From the NCBI GenBank assembly GCA_033182465.1, contig CP137325.1, forward strand, positions 124,001-188,000: a stretch of 64,000 nucleotides of DNA, read 5' to 3'. The stretch is from Sanghuangporus weigelae (lineage: Eukaryota; Basidiomycota; Agaricomycetes; Hymenochaetales; Hymenochaetaceae). The position numbers were made by a program, and so were the translations under genes. How positions within the stretch are numbered: the stretch's first letter is position 1; every line of letters begins with the position of its first letter. Shown here piece after piece: positions 22,679-34,849 of this stretch. The notes beneath the pieces are model-generated. The model made no database searches. It was given only the letters and a program-made list of their open reading frames with translations, and had not been told where the DNA came from.

Positions 22679-23611
22679 CTAGTAATTAGCCGGTCTCATC
22701 GTACCTCGGCGTAAAGCTGGATATTCTCGTCGAAAGCCGGGAAGAGGTGCGCTCCTCTTGTTTCCACTACCCAAGCCAAACCTTTTAGGCCAGATGCCGC
22801 CGCGTCTGGGTTCACGGTTGTAATTTATATCCCCTCTTCGGCTTCGGCGAGTGCTCGCCCTTCCCTTTCGACCTGCTTCCGCTTCCACTTTCTGACGCAA
22901 TCTGTTCATGCTTTCCATCGATTTTCTTATAACTGCATTTGCACGCTCGACAATCTTTATAATCTCCCTGCTGCTGTACTTTCCTCGCGTTTGCTTCAAC
23001 TCTATAACTCTGGCATAGACTCTCTTCATCTTCTCGAGTTCTTGCCTAGCTCTATTGGTATCTTGGTTTTCAATTGCTCGTTGAAACTCTTCGACATTGA
23101 CGTCAATATCCTTTTTTCGGTCATATATTGTCTTCTCATCTCCAAGGTAGATTTTCCGGACGCTCATTTCTGCCTCGTAAGCATCGGACCAATATTCGAG
23201 CATCTTTGCTATAGTTGCCAATTTGATATAAGGCTTACGATCGAGTATCCTGTAAGAGTCGTCGATAAGCCAGAAGACGGTATCATCTTCAAGTCCGTTT
23301 CTGCGTAAGTGTAGTAATTCATTGATCTGCCTTTTAGCGATTTCATACGATCCGTTGGGATCGTCCCATCCACGGTTTCGCTCAAACAAAAGAGCCGGGA
23401 AGGCCTTACTGAGTTCTAAAAGGCCTTTCCTCAGGTTTTTGCTGTTCGATCTTGCATTATCGCATTCTCTGAAGATTGGCGCGATGAAGTCACGGTCCAC
23501 GTTGACTTTAACATTCTCGAAGTCGGTTCGAATTCTCCTCATCTCGGAAGAGGCGCCATTCTCTTCGTACACTGACTCCCATGAGTTCTGCCTAGTTCGT
23601 GGCCTTGACAT
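22679..23611 (-). CDS. Helical, charged protein of unknown function
   Basis: Single-exon gene of 310 residues with an ATG at 23609-23611. It is rich in Glu, Arg and Lys; residues of about 20-250 are predicted helical or coiled-coil (FRECDNARSNSKNLRKGLLE, RARQELEKMKRVYARVIELK). The C-terminal 65 residues are basic and Arg/Gly-rich (ASTRRSRRGDINYNREPRRG), which could bind nucleic acid. It lies inside the duplicated block of 19.3-26.5 kb but has no partner in the second block. I see no clear alignment with the coiled-coil family nearby. No family recognised. Confidence 0.6.
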   Translation of the reverse strand: MSRPRTRQNSWESVYEENGASSEMRRIRTDFENVKVNVDRDFIAPIFRECDNARSNSKNLRKGLLELSKAFPALLFERNRGWDDPNGSYEIAKRQINELLHLRRNGLEDDTVFWLIDDSYRILDRKPYIKLATIAKMLEYWSDAYEAEMSVRKIYLGDEKTIYDRKKDIDVNVEEFQRAIENQDTNRARQELEKMKRVYARVIELKQTRGKYSSREIIKIVERANAVIRKSMESMNRLRQKVEAEAGRKGRASTRRSRRGDINYNREPRRGGIWPKRFGLGSGNKRSAPLPGFRREYPALRRGTMRPANY

Positions 23612-24994
23612 TTCTGCCGGAACAATAGGGACTGTCGCTGTGCGAGCTCGGGGTGTGAAGACTGAAGCGGGTAAATTATGGATGTGTCAATGTTCTCCTC
23701 CTTCAAATGCATTACACATTTTGCACAAGTTCAAACATTGCATTTCACCTGCAAACTGAACGCGACTTTGTTTAGTGATTCTGAGTCGATATGGAATAAC
23801 GAAAAGCAAACCTATACTTGCAAGGATCTCGTGCGTCCTTGATAACGATTTAGAGAAGGGCAGCGAACCATGCTCAAAGGCACTGCAATGATTTTGCAGG
23901 TATCAGCATTCCAAGCGCAATATTCAGAGCCTATCAGCCTCGAAGTGCAGCCTCAAGGCGGTGGGTAAGCAGAAGAAAAGGCTATGGGCCAACAATTCCC
24001 ACAATTACAAAAGTGGGGCTCACTCTAACAAGCGCCTCTTCACCGGCGCCTTGGCCTTCTTCGTGACTTCAAATGCAGTACATACAGCGATCCCTCCGTT
24101 ATCATTATTTGAACAATCCCCATTTGCCTGCGATGACAGAACAATGCAATCGAGTGCATGAACAGTGGATCTTATCGATCAAAATCGTTATGGTTCACAA
24201 GACCGATCTTGGAATACTTGGTTGGAATGTAGATGCCAGTCCATTACTATTGTGCCCAGGTGAGGTGATAACAACGTGAGCGGCATGTCGATAAGTCCTT
24301 TACACCCTTTGAGGAGTCTCCTTGTTTTGTGAAATCAGTGGCGAGCGGCGAACACGCGTGCGCGAACCAGAACCGTGATGATGGTACCATTAGACCTGTG
24401 ATTTGTGGCACTGCCATAGCTCGTTTCCTGACTACACCTGATTTGAGTCTTACCCTTTGACTCGCAAACGCGTTTTCGAGGTATTAGGGAGAGAGGCGCC
24501 TGCTTTATACGATCGCAGGCTGGGCTGAGAAACGTAGGCGCAATTTAATTGAAGTGGAGGTGAGTGTAATCCAGTGCGCGGTTAGGGCTTTCCTGACTCT
24601 GACATCCTTTTGTTTTCTGCCTACTTAAGCACGGAGTTTTCACCCGGTCCCTGCTTTCATTTTGCTCCCGTCTGCCTGGCCAGTCAGTTGAGCCCCTTGG
24701 CTTCAGTGTCAATCTACTTCCGTCGATCAAGCCAGCTGCTTCGAAGCGCACGAAAATCCCGAGTACCCTGTGCCGGTCGCAGCGGTCCCCATTTCACCAT
24801 TTACTTCCTGTTCTAGGCTTCTGCATGAACAGCTCGTTCTGAAAACGACTAGTTCTTCCTCTCTTCACATTTGGACAATAGTCGCGAAAAGCACCCCACT
24901 GCTGCGGCCTCCACAGCACCTGTGGTATAAACGCCCGCAAGACAAAAGCACATTCTAACCTAGCTTTCGCCCTCTTTTACAAAGGATTCCACCA
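23612..24994. other. Intergenic between divergent genes
   Basis: About 1.4 kb upstream of both the helical protein and the DUF6699 gene. No gene recognised. Confidence 0.5.
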
Positions 24995-26482
24995 ATGTAT
25001 GGGTCGTCGAGGACGGCGACGTACCCATTCGCATTTCCACATTATCCGGCACCGGAACCATTTCCGGCACGCAAACCGCCTGAGAGCCACGCGGTGAACA
25101 CGCGACAATCAGTTTCACCGATTGCATTACGATCAAAGGCAAGGGCTGGCTCAGACGACGCGGGTTCGCGCCTTGATACCGCTTCCTCGGGCCTAAGCCT
25201 AAGGGACAGCAATTACAATAAGACGTATAAAACAAATGCGACCATGGGAGCCTCTACCCGTCTACGTTCTCAATCCCACTCTCAATCTCATTCGCAAAGT
25301 CGGTCTCGATCCCCGCATCCGCAAGCAGAGATGAACCCGTACTCGTATCCGTCCCGGCAATCCGCATCATCTCATCGCAGAACTGCCAGCTCGCATGTGC
25401 CTAGTGCTGGCAGTTTTTCGTTTCCTGCTGGAAATGGCGGAACGTTCCACTACGTCCCTCATTCGGGAAGTCGCGCACAAGCAACGTATGCGCCGGGTCG
25501 ACCGTACGCATCTGAACCTACTCCGGAATGGCCGTTATCATCTAGACGAGCGCCCTACGGGCCTGTGCCACCGCCTGGTCCATGGGCACAGTCTTCTTCA
25601 TCGAGATACCCCATACCACCGCCTTCCTCCTTCCCAGCACAAGGGTTTATTCCGCCTAGACCACCTAGCCCGGCAAGTCACTATCCGTTTGCAAATCATG
25701 GGAGCTCAGGTCGTAGTAATGGTGTCTATGCCGAACGTGCCTCCGGTAGCAGACACACCCGCAGTCGAGACCAAAGATCAACGGATGATTATGATATAAC
25801 CCCTCCTCGTACGTCATATTTCAGTAATACATTTGTTCGTAGACTGACGCTGAGGCAATTGCCTATAGCGCCGTATTCGGCTGTAACGTCTTCGCAAGCA
25901 GATAGTACCGTATCGGATCCACTCATCCATCCTGCACTCGGATGGTGGCCAGACCAACGACGTCCTGCTCTTTATTGGGACCTTTCCTCCTCCTCCTCCC
26001 GTCCGCGATACACCAAACGCGAATTCGACGCGCAAGAACTGACATCGTCGCCCTTCACGCCGCCGCTCTCGCGCATGCGACTCGTCCTCGACCCGCACGC
26101 GCAGTGGAAGTTCGACTTCTCTGCCCCGCGCGGCGAGCGGTACATCACGCTCGCCAGCCTGCTCAAGGACATCGCGAGCCTGATGCGCGCGCCCAATATG
26201 GTTCCGCACGCGTACTGGGTGCGGGCGAGCACGAGCAAGAAGGAAGCTATTGTTAGAGCGATGCTGAGACGCACGGGCGGCACGTTGCCCATCCCTCCGC
26301 CTCATCGCCGACCGAAGTCGCGAGGCCAGATTATGGAGGAGGCGGTCGTCGAGGGTGCGCCGAACGGGTTTACGAAGTTGCTGGTTGTTGATTTGCTTTG
26401 TGACGACGTCATGTTTGCTGGGATGGAATTTCACAAGGAGCCCGATGAGTGGGTTCTACGGACGATGAGGCGGTATTCTTAG
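24995..26482 (+). CDS. DUF6699 domain protein (block 1 copy)
   Basis: Basidiomycete protein of unknown function. Residues 1-270 are low-complexity (Ser, Pro, Arg, Tyr), with an SQSHSQ-type run near residues 90-110. The C-terminal 200 residues form the conserved domain: HPALGWWPDQRRPALYWDLS, a FTPPLSRMRLVLD strand, a KKEAIVRAMLRR helix and a LLVVDLLCDDVMFAGMEFHK end. The frame is open throughout, but 25809-25868 (GTACGT...CTATAG, 60 bp, no stop) is very likely an intron: the paralogue at 56649-58487 has a phase-1 intron at the same point. The likely coding sequence is therefore 24995-25808 joined to 25869-26482, 475 residues. Confidence 0.8.
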   Translation: MYGSSRTATYPFAFPHYPAPEPFPARKPPESHAVNTRQSVSPIALRSKARAGSDDAGSRLDTASSGLSLRDSNYNKTYKTNATMGASTRLRSQSHSQSHSQSRSRSPHPQAEMNPYSYPSRQSASSHRRTASSHVPSAGSFSFPAGNGGTFHYVPHSGSRAQATYAPGRPYASEPTPEWPLSSRRAPYGPVPPPGPWAQSSSSRYPIPPPSSFPAQGFIPPRPPSPASHYPFANHGSSGRSNGVYAERASGSRHTRSRDQRSTDDYDITPPRTSYFSNTFVRRLTLRQLPIAPYSAVTSSQADSTVSDPLIHPALGWWPDQRRPALYWDLSSSSSRPRYTKREFDAQELTSSPFTPPLSRMRLVLDPHAQWKFDFSAPRGERYITLASLLKDIASLMRAPNMVPHAYWVRASTSKKEAIVRAMLRRTGGTLPIPPPHRRPKSRGQIMEEAVVEGAPNGFTKLLVVDLLCDDVMFAGMEFHKEPDEWVLRTMRRYS

Positions 26483-28680
26483 AATCATTTCATTACATTC
26501 TTTTTCCTCAAGCGACTATTGCGTCCGTGCTTTCGCCTTTTTCCTTTTGACTATCTTACGTTCTTGTTTCGTTACTGCACTTTTTGTGACTGACGCTGGT
26601 ACACTTGCATCCACTTTAAATCTCGTTATTTACGTATTATTTATAATTAGTTTCACTTCCGTATATATCATCGATCTATCACCTTACATGAATCTAGACT
26701 CCCTCTTTACTTACTTTGCCTGGGTTTTACGTCGTATCATTAATCGTACTTTGTCTATAATGTCTTAGTGATCACTAGTGGATATAATCACGTTTGATTA
26801 TGCATTATAAACTTGTTGAGCTTTGACCTGAAACAGTTTGGTTCATTCAATGCGTCAAGACTAGCAAAACTCATTCTATTTTGCGGTCATAACACATCTG
26901 TTTGCTAGCTATGTAGCTCTTGTCGTGTATTCAAACATCTATGTTACGAGACAGTATGACGTCTCGTTGCATAGTCAGTCCGAATATCAAACACTTGATG
27001 AGTATGGCCTTCAGTCTAAAATAGCATTGAAGCCTCGATTGGCCGGTTGGTCGATTGTACCCTTTTCAGAAACGTAAGGTATTCTGCCGATGAGAACGAA
27101 CAAGATTCGTAGTCTAGACTCGGACGTGACACTGGCAGTCTTCCCCCGTCCGTCGACAGGTACAGTAGTCAGTGAGCCGGAATCACCGTGACGGAGATGT
27201 CGGGTTGGATATCTCCGCATACTACGCGGTGTCCGAGTCATAGTGCCTGAGAAACGGAAGTAGATGCATATAGCTTGACTTGATGTATTCGGGATCCGTG
27301 AAACGCGGTTTATGCTGACAAGCACTGTAGTAAGCGCCGAATGACGATTTCAGTGGACGATAGTCCATCGGGGAATTGAGGGTGTGGGGATGCAATTATA
27401 GAGGCCGACGAGGGGATGATCACCGTATTGTATTGGATCGGGGGTGAGTTCCCTCAATTGAAGATTGAATGGATTGGTGAGGCAGGATCGGGATAACGCG
27501 AAGGTTTTCGTCCCATCGATTAGAGATTCAAGAGGGCCAAGTTGTCCAGAGTTCAGCTCGATATGAATGACGATTTCAAGAGGAAGAGGAGATCATGAGC
27601 TGTCACATTGGTAAGAGTAGCAATTCACAGGCCGTAAATGAAACTTTCTCAGAGTCGTCATTCGTCCCGTGAGACCCGAGAGCGAGAGAAAGTGTGATGT
27701 GGATAAATCTGGTCCGGAAAGCGATGCAGGCGGGGTTTAACGGTGAGGATTAGGAAAGACGGAGCGGAATCAGAGAAAGATGGAAGATGGGTTGGAAGAC
27801 GCCGAAAGGGCACTTGAGTGTACTGTAGATCGGAGCACAACTGCCGGGGGTTGTATTTGAATATAAAGAAGGAATTGAGTTTGGAAAGAAGGACAGAATA
27901 AAGTTCAAGTGAGTGATTCTGAGGGCTAAAGTGCCTTGTTCGCAAAGTTGCGATGTTTACAAATCGAAGAATAATTGCGTGAAAAAATGAGAATTTATTG
28001 CATGTGGTGGTTGGAGTGAAGGAGACGCGAGATGAGTTAGCCGAGGTCAGTCCGACTTGAACTGAACGCTGATGAGAGTGATTGACCCCCGCGCAAGAGA
28101 CGGGCACCGCTGAGCAGGAACGAATACTGTAATCGATCCAGAAGGGCCGCTGCTGCTGAGCGATGGATCTGATGATGAGAATTGCCTCGAGGCTTCCACG
28201 TTTTACTGACGCAGTTACTACCAGTACTACTACGTTCTCAGTAGCCTTTTCTACTACGTACGTATACAACCACCTACTGATATTGCTTGACTCTTGACTG
28301 CCCTCTCTCGACTCTGGCATGGCTCTGTCCTTTTCAAGTCCCACCCGATAACTGCTTTGTACTTACACTTACGTATCCGAGGACTAAAGGGGAACTTCAT
28401 CGTGGACGAGGAGCTTCTATTAATTGTCTCCTGCTTGACTCTTCCCGTAGTCCCCAGCGCATGACTACTCCAGACTCGTACTCTTGACAAGTTGAGCCGC
28501 CCCTTCATTCTCCTGTCTGCATCCGCCGCCCATCTTACTGTCTTCTCTTACTACTTAGGAGTATCACTTTTCGCGCTATCTTCTCGAGTTTAGCCAACAA
28601 CCCGGAGCAATACAATACATTACCACAACTCGCCATCCGAGCATTCAGATAAAAGCCAAGGCGCGGGGTAAGACGGCATC
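26483..28680. other. Long intergenic / promoter region
   Basis: 2.2 kb between two plus-strand genes. The last 400 bp are C/T-rich on the plus strand and probably form the promoter and leader of the next gene. A 228-codon open frame on the minus strand (27658-28344) has no family signal and was not accepted. Confidence 0.5.
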
Positions 28681-31600
28681 ATGACAGAGTACGCAACTAC
28701 GCCCTCTGCGATCGCAGAGTGGAAGGAGCAGCGAACTCGGACAGCCGATTGGGTTGAGAAATTCGCCGCACCAGGGTTACCTCCTACGCCTTCATCGTCA
28801 AGCGACTCGGATAAGCGAAGCCTTTGGGACGGAGGAGGCTGGGAACCGCCGAGTGATTGCGAGAGCTCGTGTAGCGTCCCTCCGACGATGATGCTGCAGT
28901 ACCCAGATTCGAGGCAGGTGGTTATCACACCTACTACTACCCCCGCAGTGCACCCAGATGGTGAAGGGCAGGGGCATAGGAGAGGAGATAATGGGCGCTC
29001 GCGCAGTAGAGGTGCGAGCGCGAGCATGAGTAAACGAAGTGGGAGTGGGCATAGGACGAACCGGGCGTATGTGCAGGGGGAGGAGCATCTCGTGAGTCCG
29101 AGTGCGATGGGGATGGGGGCGGAAGAGCGGACGGAACACGTTGGGTCTTCGCTACGGCCCGCGGAACATGGGACCGTGCGGACGCGTACGCATATCCATA
29201 CACGCACGCATGTGCCGACTAATACTGCTGCTGGGATGACTTCTCCCGTCGCCAAGAGCATCCAGAACACCAGTGGAACTGGGGCGGGAGCCGTCACATC
29301 GCAAACAAGCTCAATGCGCCTCGCGCGTGCTGCAGCTGCTCCGCTTCCTGATTCACGCTCTTCATCCTCGGGTCTGAGTGCACCTAGGTCCGCTGGTGCA
29401 GCTCGTAGTGGAAGCGCAGTGCGGTCGATCGCTGCATCGAAGAAGTCGGTTTCTGGTGCGGGTCATGTTGATGCCGGTACCGTTCCGGATGAATCGCACA
29501 AAGCGATGTCGGGACATACGCATACTATCGGGTCGACGCGCCAGCCTTCGATACAGCCGAGTGCAGGATCGCTTGCGCCGTCGCATCAGCCTTCTGTGCA
29601 TGTTTCGGCCGCAGCTCCCGCTCAGACACATACGCATACGCTTTCCAACCATCCTTCGCATGTGCCTTCCCAGCATGCTTCCAATGCCCCCTTTACATCG
29701 CGTCCCCCAACTCATCAGCCTTCGCATGTAACTTCGCGGACGCCGACTCAACAGCCTTCTCAGCATCCATCACATGTACCGTCAAATTCTCCGACGGAGC
29801 GGCCTTCGATTCATCCCTCTCACGTACCTTCGCAACTTCCACCCCATGTTACATCCAATGATCCCTCTCAGCATCCCTCGCATGCGCCAACGCATCATCC
29901 TTCGCATGTTTCCTCTCATCATCCGTCTCAAGTACCTTCGCATCACCCCTCGCAAGCCCCTTCGCATCACCCCTCGCAAGCCCCTTCTCATCATTCTACA
30001 GTTCACCCCCAACCCAGCCATGCACCATCCGCCTTCAGCAACCACACCGTCCATCCCTCCGCTCCTCCTTTAGCAGGAGGTGCGAACGGCGCACCCATCA
30101 GCCCTGCATCGGTCAACTCCATAAACTCACGAGCTATTTCCGTGTCGGACTCGCGTTCCTCAGGTCCGCCTGAACCGATTGTCATACATCCTCCGAGTAG
30201 CGTTCATTCCTCTGCTACTGGCGGTGCTGGGCCTGTACCCGTTGCGAACGCACCGTCAAGCGCAAGTGCGAGTCTGAGCTATTTTTCTGTCCCGCCGAGA
30301 GGGAGTCGGGTGTATGATCCTCAGCAGCAGCAACATGAACAGCAGTTGTTGTCGCCACTGCAAGAGGAAAGACGGAGCGTTACGCCTAGTCATCGCTCTT
30401 CTCGCTCTCATTCTCATTCAGTATCGCAACAGCAGCAGCAAGATGGACATGCGCATGCTGGATATAATGGTCAGCTACCGACACCGATCTCGCCTACACC
30501 GCAGACATCTATGCCTATGCGTACATCGAGCACGATGTCCACTACGGGATTGGGGGGAGGGTACGTCCTTGTTGATGTCCCTTCGCCTGGTCACGAGGAG
30601 ATGGAGCGCGAGATTGCGGATAAGAAAGGCAGCGGGAAGTCTCAGCGTCGAGATAGGGGAAGTTTGTTCAATGTGTTCGGAGTCGGGAGACACGGCGGCG
30701 GCGGAGGTCACACGCGCTCGAAGTCATTACCGATGAACGGGATGGATGCTCCTCTCGAAGAGACGGAACAGCCTGTCTCGCCATCACACACGCATCACAT
30801 CAGCCAGAGCCATGATAGTCAAATCCTGAATCCGAACTATAATCCCTACCTCACGCCCATCTCGCCCTTGTCGCCAACGAGTCCAACCGCAGATCCATTA
30901 AGTGGTCCGCACCCACCGCCGATTGTGTACGCTCCTGCGCGGCATCATCGCGCGACGCATTACTCACCACCGAGGATTTGGTACTCGCCGAGGGGGGCGC
31001 CTCGACAGGCTCCGTATGATACACAGCATATGCTGAACGCGCAGTCGCAGCAGGGGCAAGGACATGCGAGTTATCCATCTCCAACTGCGTATGCACATGC
31101 TTATCCGTATCCGCATCATCAGTATGCCCCTAATGGATCGCCTACGAGTTATTTGCACCCGGCTGGTATAGTTCCTGCGCACGGATATGCACCTGTGGTG
31201 GAGCATGGTGCGAGGGCGAGTCCGGGGAGTGTACGACGTTCGAGGACTCTGCAGGAGCCGCTGCGCGATTCGGGGTGGGATGAGGGGATGAGGGAGAGCT
31301 CAGCGTCTGCAGTGCGTGCTGTGGCTGATCATCACGGAGTTAAGCCGGGCGATATCATTCGTCGCGATTTTGCGCACGAGCAGCATCCTAGTATGAATGG
31401 GCAAGCGACACCGACGGCACACCCGCCGCCGGAACTGCGAAGTCTGCAGGCAGCTTCGTCTTCGCCTGTTGAAGCTGCTGAAGAAGTTACGCCAGCTTCG
31501 CCTACGATGTCGCAAATGGCTGCAGGTGTGGGAGCAGGTAACGCGTCCGACTCAGCGAGTGTGCATACGAATCTGGCGGGTGTCGGAACTGTCTCTGCTC

Positions 31601-32825
31601 GCTCGCGTTCTCGTGGGCGTTCAACTCACAATGACCTGGGACATATCTCTGAAGGTGAGGGTGAAGGAGAAGCTGAAATTGAAGAGGAGAGAGGGAGAAG
31701 TAGAAGTCGGAGCCGGAGTCGTGTTCGTGGTCCTCCAGGGATGGTCTACTCAGCGTCGGCTCCCCAGCCTCAGGGCAGCGTCGCTCCGCCCCATGCAGCG
31801 ATGATGATTCCTCCACCTTCTTCCGTGCGAGAGCGCGGTGTGAGGGACACGCCATACCCAACTCCTCCTGGATCTGTCAGTGAACAGCTCTACCACCAAA
31901 GGCACTCGCAGCAAGCGGCTGGGTATACTAATGGTGCTCTTGCGACGCCAAGTGCATACTCGAGTTTACCTCTTAACGGTTCTGGTCGTCCGCACGCTTA
32001 TAGGTCACAACCACCAACGCTAGCTCCAATTTCTCCTGCAAATGACTCTTCGCCGAGTCCGGGCGGATTGATCTCGCGCTTTCGCAACATCTATCATTCG
32101 TCTCATGAAGCCTCAGGAAACGCTCCTCAGCACGTAACTGCTGAGGATAGACACTCGCCATCTGCAAGTCCGAGTCGTGCCCGTGGACGCGGACGAACGC
32201 GTGGCAGGCTACGGAGAGATATTCATGATGACGAGAAGCTGCATGCAAATGGGGATGGGAATGTTCGCTCGAAGTCAGTTGACTCGCAGGCTTCTCGTAG
32301 TTCTGCGAGTACTTACTATGTTCTTCCTACGCCGGGACAGAAAGTCCGAATCATCGTGCGTTTCAATTTTCCTTTTAATTCTGCATCTCAGGTGAACTAA
32401 TACGTGACATCATGTAGCGCACGGATGGTATGCCGACAACCACTACGACCTCCATCTCTCGGAACAATTCAGCGGCAGGTGCAGGATGGCTTAAGAAGGC
32501 CTCTCGCTTCCTACACCGCGACCGAGAACGTGAACAACAGCAGCAGCAACCGTCTCCCATTTCATGTCACCCATCCAGAAGTCATCACTCCCAAGCACCC
32601 GCTCTAGATGATTCACGGCCACCAAGCGGTCAGAGCAACGGTGCAGGCAGTGCAAAGAGCGGGAAGAAAGGCGGGAGGAAGCTGGTGAGAAGGAACTCGA
32701 CGGGGAGTGCGGCACTGCTTTCTTCTGCAAGTCGGCAGGCGAGCGTGGGCACTCATGTCGATGTTGATGCTAGTCATGGGAGAGAGAATGATGTGCCGGT
32801 TGATATCGTCTATCCCGGCCGCTGA
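28681..32825 (+). CDS. Large low-complexity Ser/Pro/His-rich protein
   Basis: Exons 28681-32355 and 32418-32825 (intron GTGCGT...TGTAG, 62 bp) give 1360 residues. The protein is mostly disordered: Ser, Pro, His and Thr dominate. A degenerate tandem repeat around HPSHVPS / HHPSQAPS fills about residues 300-460, with Gln runs near 545 and 590. Basic Arg/Ser blocks (GRSRSRSRSRVRG) follow an acidic one. A short better-conserved-looking piece crosses the splice (PGQKVRIIRTDGMP). There is no signal peptide, membrane segment or enzyme motif. Such architecture is typical of fungal cytoskeletal, polarity or regulatory scaffolds, but I do not recognise this one and assign no function. Confidence 0.75.
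29590..30010 (+). repeat. In-frame degenerate His-Pro-Ser tandem repeat
   Basis: Coding repeat with a basic unit of about 7-9 residues (HPSHVPS, HHPSQVPS, HHPSQAPS). Near 29940-29990 adjacent units are almost identical at the DNA level (CACCCCTCGCAAGCCCCTTC twice), which suggests recent slippage or unequal exchange. Confidence 0.8.
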
Positions 32826-34244
32826 TGAAGATATGTTTTCAGTGCTTCAAGTATCGGTAAAAAGGACTGCTGTGCTCCCATCTGACGTCCTTGTGATGTC
32901 TATTTTTTATCCTTCATGCCCTTCGAAGAGCTTGATGCTCTCTTTCTTTTCATCCATCTTTTCGTCTACATTATGTACTACTCTTCTCAGTTCTGCTCAA
33001 TTTTGATTTTCTCGTTTCTTTGTCTATCTTACTCTACCTTTCGTTCTCTATCCTCTGCTCTCCATGCTCACTTCCTAATCAGCTATTCCGCACACCTAGC
33101 AATGTTCCATTATCTCCATCCTCATATCCAAAACGCATACAAATGTTGTATAAGAACTTTCTGCTCTAGACCGACTGTTTTTGTTTTTGCTATTTTCATG
33201 CTGTTTATTGCTCTCATTGCTCTCATGTCTGCCATCTTACACACATTTTTTTTTGTGACTTGCATCCTCGCCATCACCTCATAAAATCATCTGTTGTTGT
33301 ACAACAGTACGTCTGTATACTTTTTGGTGAGTCCTCCTTTCTTCGGCGCTACATCATAGGCGGTGCTTATTGATCTTTTTCTTATGGACAGTTGTACACC
33401 TATAATGACTGGTAGTCATGAACGAAAATCCCGACGAATAATGATACTGCCTTGTTATGCATTCACCCTTCGCAGGATGATTAGACAAATCGTTTCCCGT
33501 TTGCATGACAAGTTTCAAGCTCTAGGATTCAAAGTTCAAAAACGAATGCTTCCTTCGGGCGGTCATATATGGGTCGGTGCAAGTGACTGAGTACGAGGAG
33601 TTTTCGACGGTGCGATTACGTTCTTCCTTCCTGACTATCACATTACAAGGTTCGCGGCTCTTAGAACGGTTTGCTCGCCCCTCGACTTGTCGGGATATTT
33701 TCCTTTCCTATGAGCCTCCCTCCTATTGTGTCGAGTCGCCAAGAAAGATATGTACTTCACCATCCCAGGCAGTCCATCAGGAGTCAGGAGCTGCCCTTAA
33801 TCCTATGTATGACCTATCAGTTCATTCCAGTGCGAATGAGGCGGAGATTGTGATTGATTGGATTGGACATTACCTCTGGAGCCCCGCGGGCTGCTTATCG
33901 TACTGCCATATGGACATTGCTTTGGTTGTGATCCGGTCTCAAAGGATGTTCGTGTGTACGTACATGCGCGAAAGCTCTTAGTCAGTGCTTTGATCCTTCC
34001 TGTATGAGAATACGCTAATTGCCTCGGGAATCACATTGGGATGGACCGTGACCTGCCCATCATCTTCGCCAGAATGCATCCAGACGAGCGCATTCTGTGG
34101 ACTCAAGTAGAACGGTCTTTGTATTCTAGCTGATCTTCCGACGCCGTTTACAAGGAGGGCTATGAGTGTGCCGTGTCCCTTCTGGCGGAGGTGCCCATCA
34201 CTCCTCTCGACTCGCCATGCCAGTGGTAATACTGTGGTAATCTA
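32826..34244. other. Intergenic, no gene seen
   Basis: Contains a T-rich 3' region (32826-33300) and unassigned DNA. Open frames on the plus strand are short and without motifs. Confidence 0.45.
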
Positions 34245-34849
34245 CAGTTGAAATTGTCATAACGCATAATGTCGGGAGACTACTTTTTGTAATGCATTAT
34301 TAGATTTATTCATTAGGAGATATGTGAGGAAATATTTCCGCCTTTGGAAAAAGGTGAAAAAGGTAGCTTCCTCATGGTCTGACCCCTACGTTAATAGCAT
34401 GAGCCTGATTAGATACCAGAATAAAGTATGGATTCTCAAAAAAACACTCTTATTGACTTAACAGAAGGGGAATAAAGACATGCTATATCTTGTAAGTCCT
34501 TGACGTCCCGGATTTGGAAGGTGATCGTCATGCTATTTATGGTAGTTGCCAGTGTCGATCAATCTGCACTACTTGTATTTTCATTTAATTACATGATTTT
34601 CTTGACTAGTGGACTTTACAAGGCCAGTTGTGCTCTCTGGTTGCCTCAGAACTCATAATTTACATGAATTTATAGTAGCCCTATCACTCCCTTGATCACC
34701 ATAATGCATAATATTGCTCAAAATTTCAATGCATTATTCCATATGACATTTTTGCATAATTTCCCGCCTCCCGACATGGGAGACACCAAAAAGTGATGCG
34801 TTATGAAATATACGCATTATGATACGATGCATTATGACAATTTCAACTG
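34245..34849. mobile_element. Tc1/mariner-type miniature element
   Basis: The left end starts CAGTTGAAATTGTCATAACG directly after TA (34243-34244). The right end is the inverse complement CAGTTGAAATTGTCATAATG, directly before TA (34850-34851). A TA target site with CAGT-type ends is the signature of Tc1/mariner elements. The repeats extend inward imperfectly with many copies of GCATTAT / ATAATGC and a shared GTCGGGAG motif. At 605 bp without a transposase frame, it is a non-autonomous MITE. Confidence 0.85.

Noticed and set aside
25814-26434. 206-codon antisense frame over the DUF6699 gene
   Set aside because: Opposite a conserved domain in a GC-rich region with strong codon bias; composition (Arg-rich) is that of a shadow frame.
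27658-28344. 228-codon open frame on the minus strand upstream of the large low-complexity gene
   Set aside because: No motif or conserved pattern; it lies opposite the C/T-rich leader of a plus-strand gene and its start context is poor.
29590-30010. CRISPR-like array
   Set aside because: The repeat is in-frame coding (His-Pro-Ser units) without unique spacers, in a eukaryotic gene.
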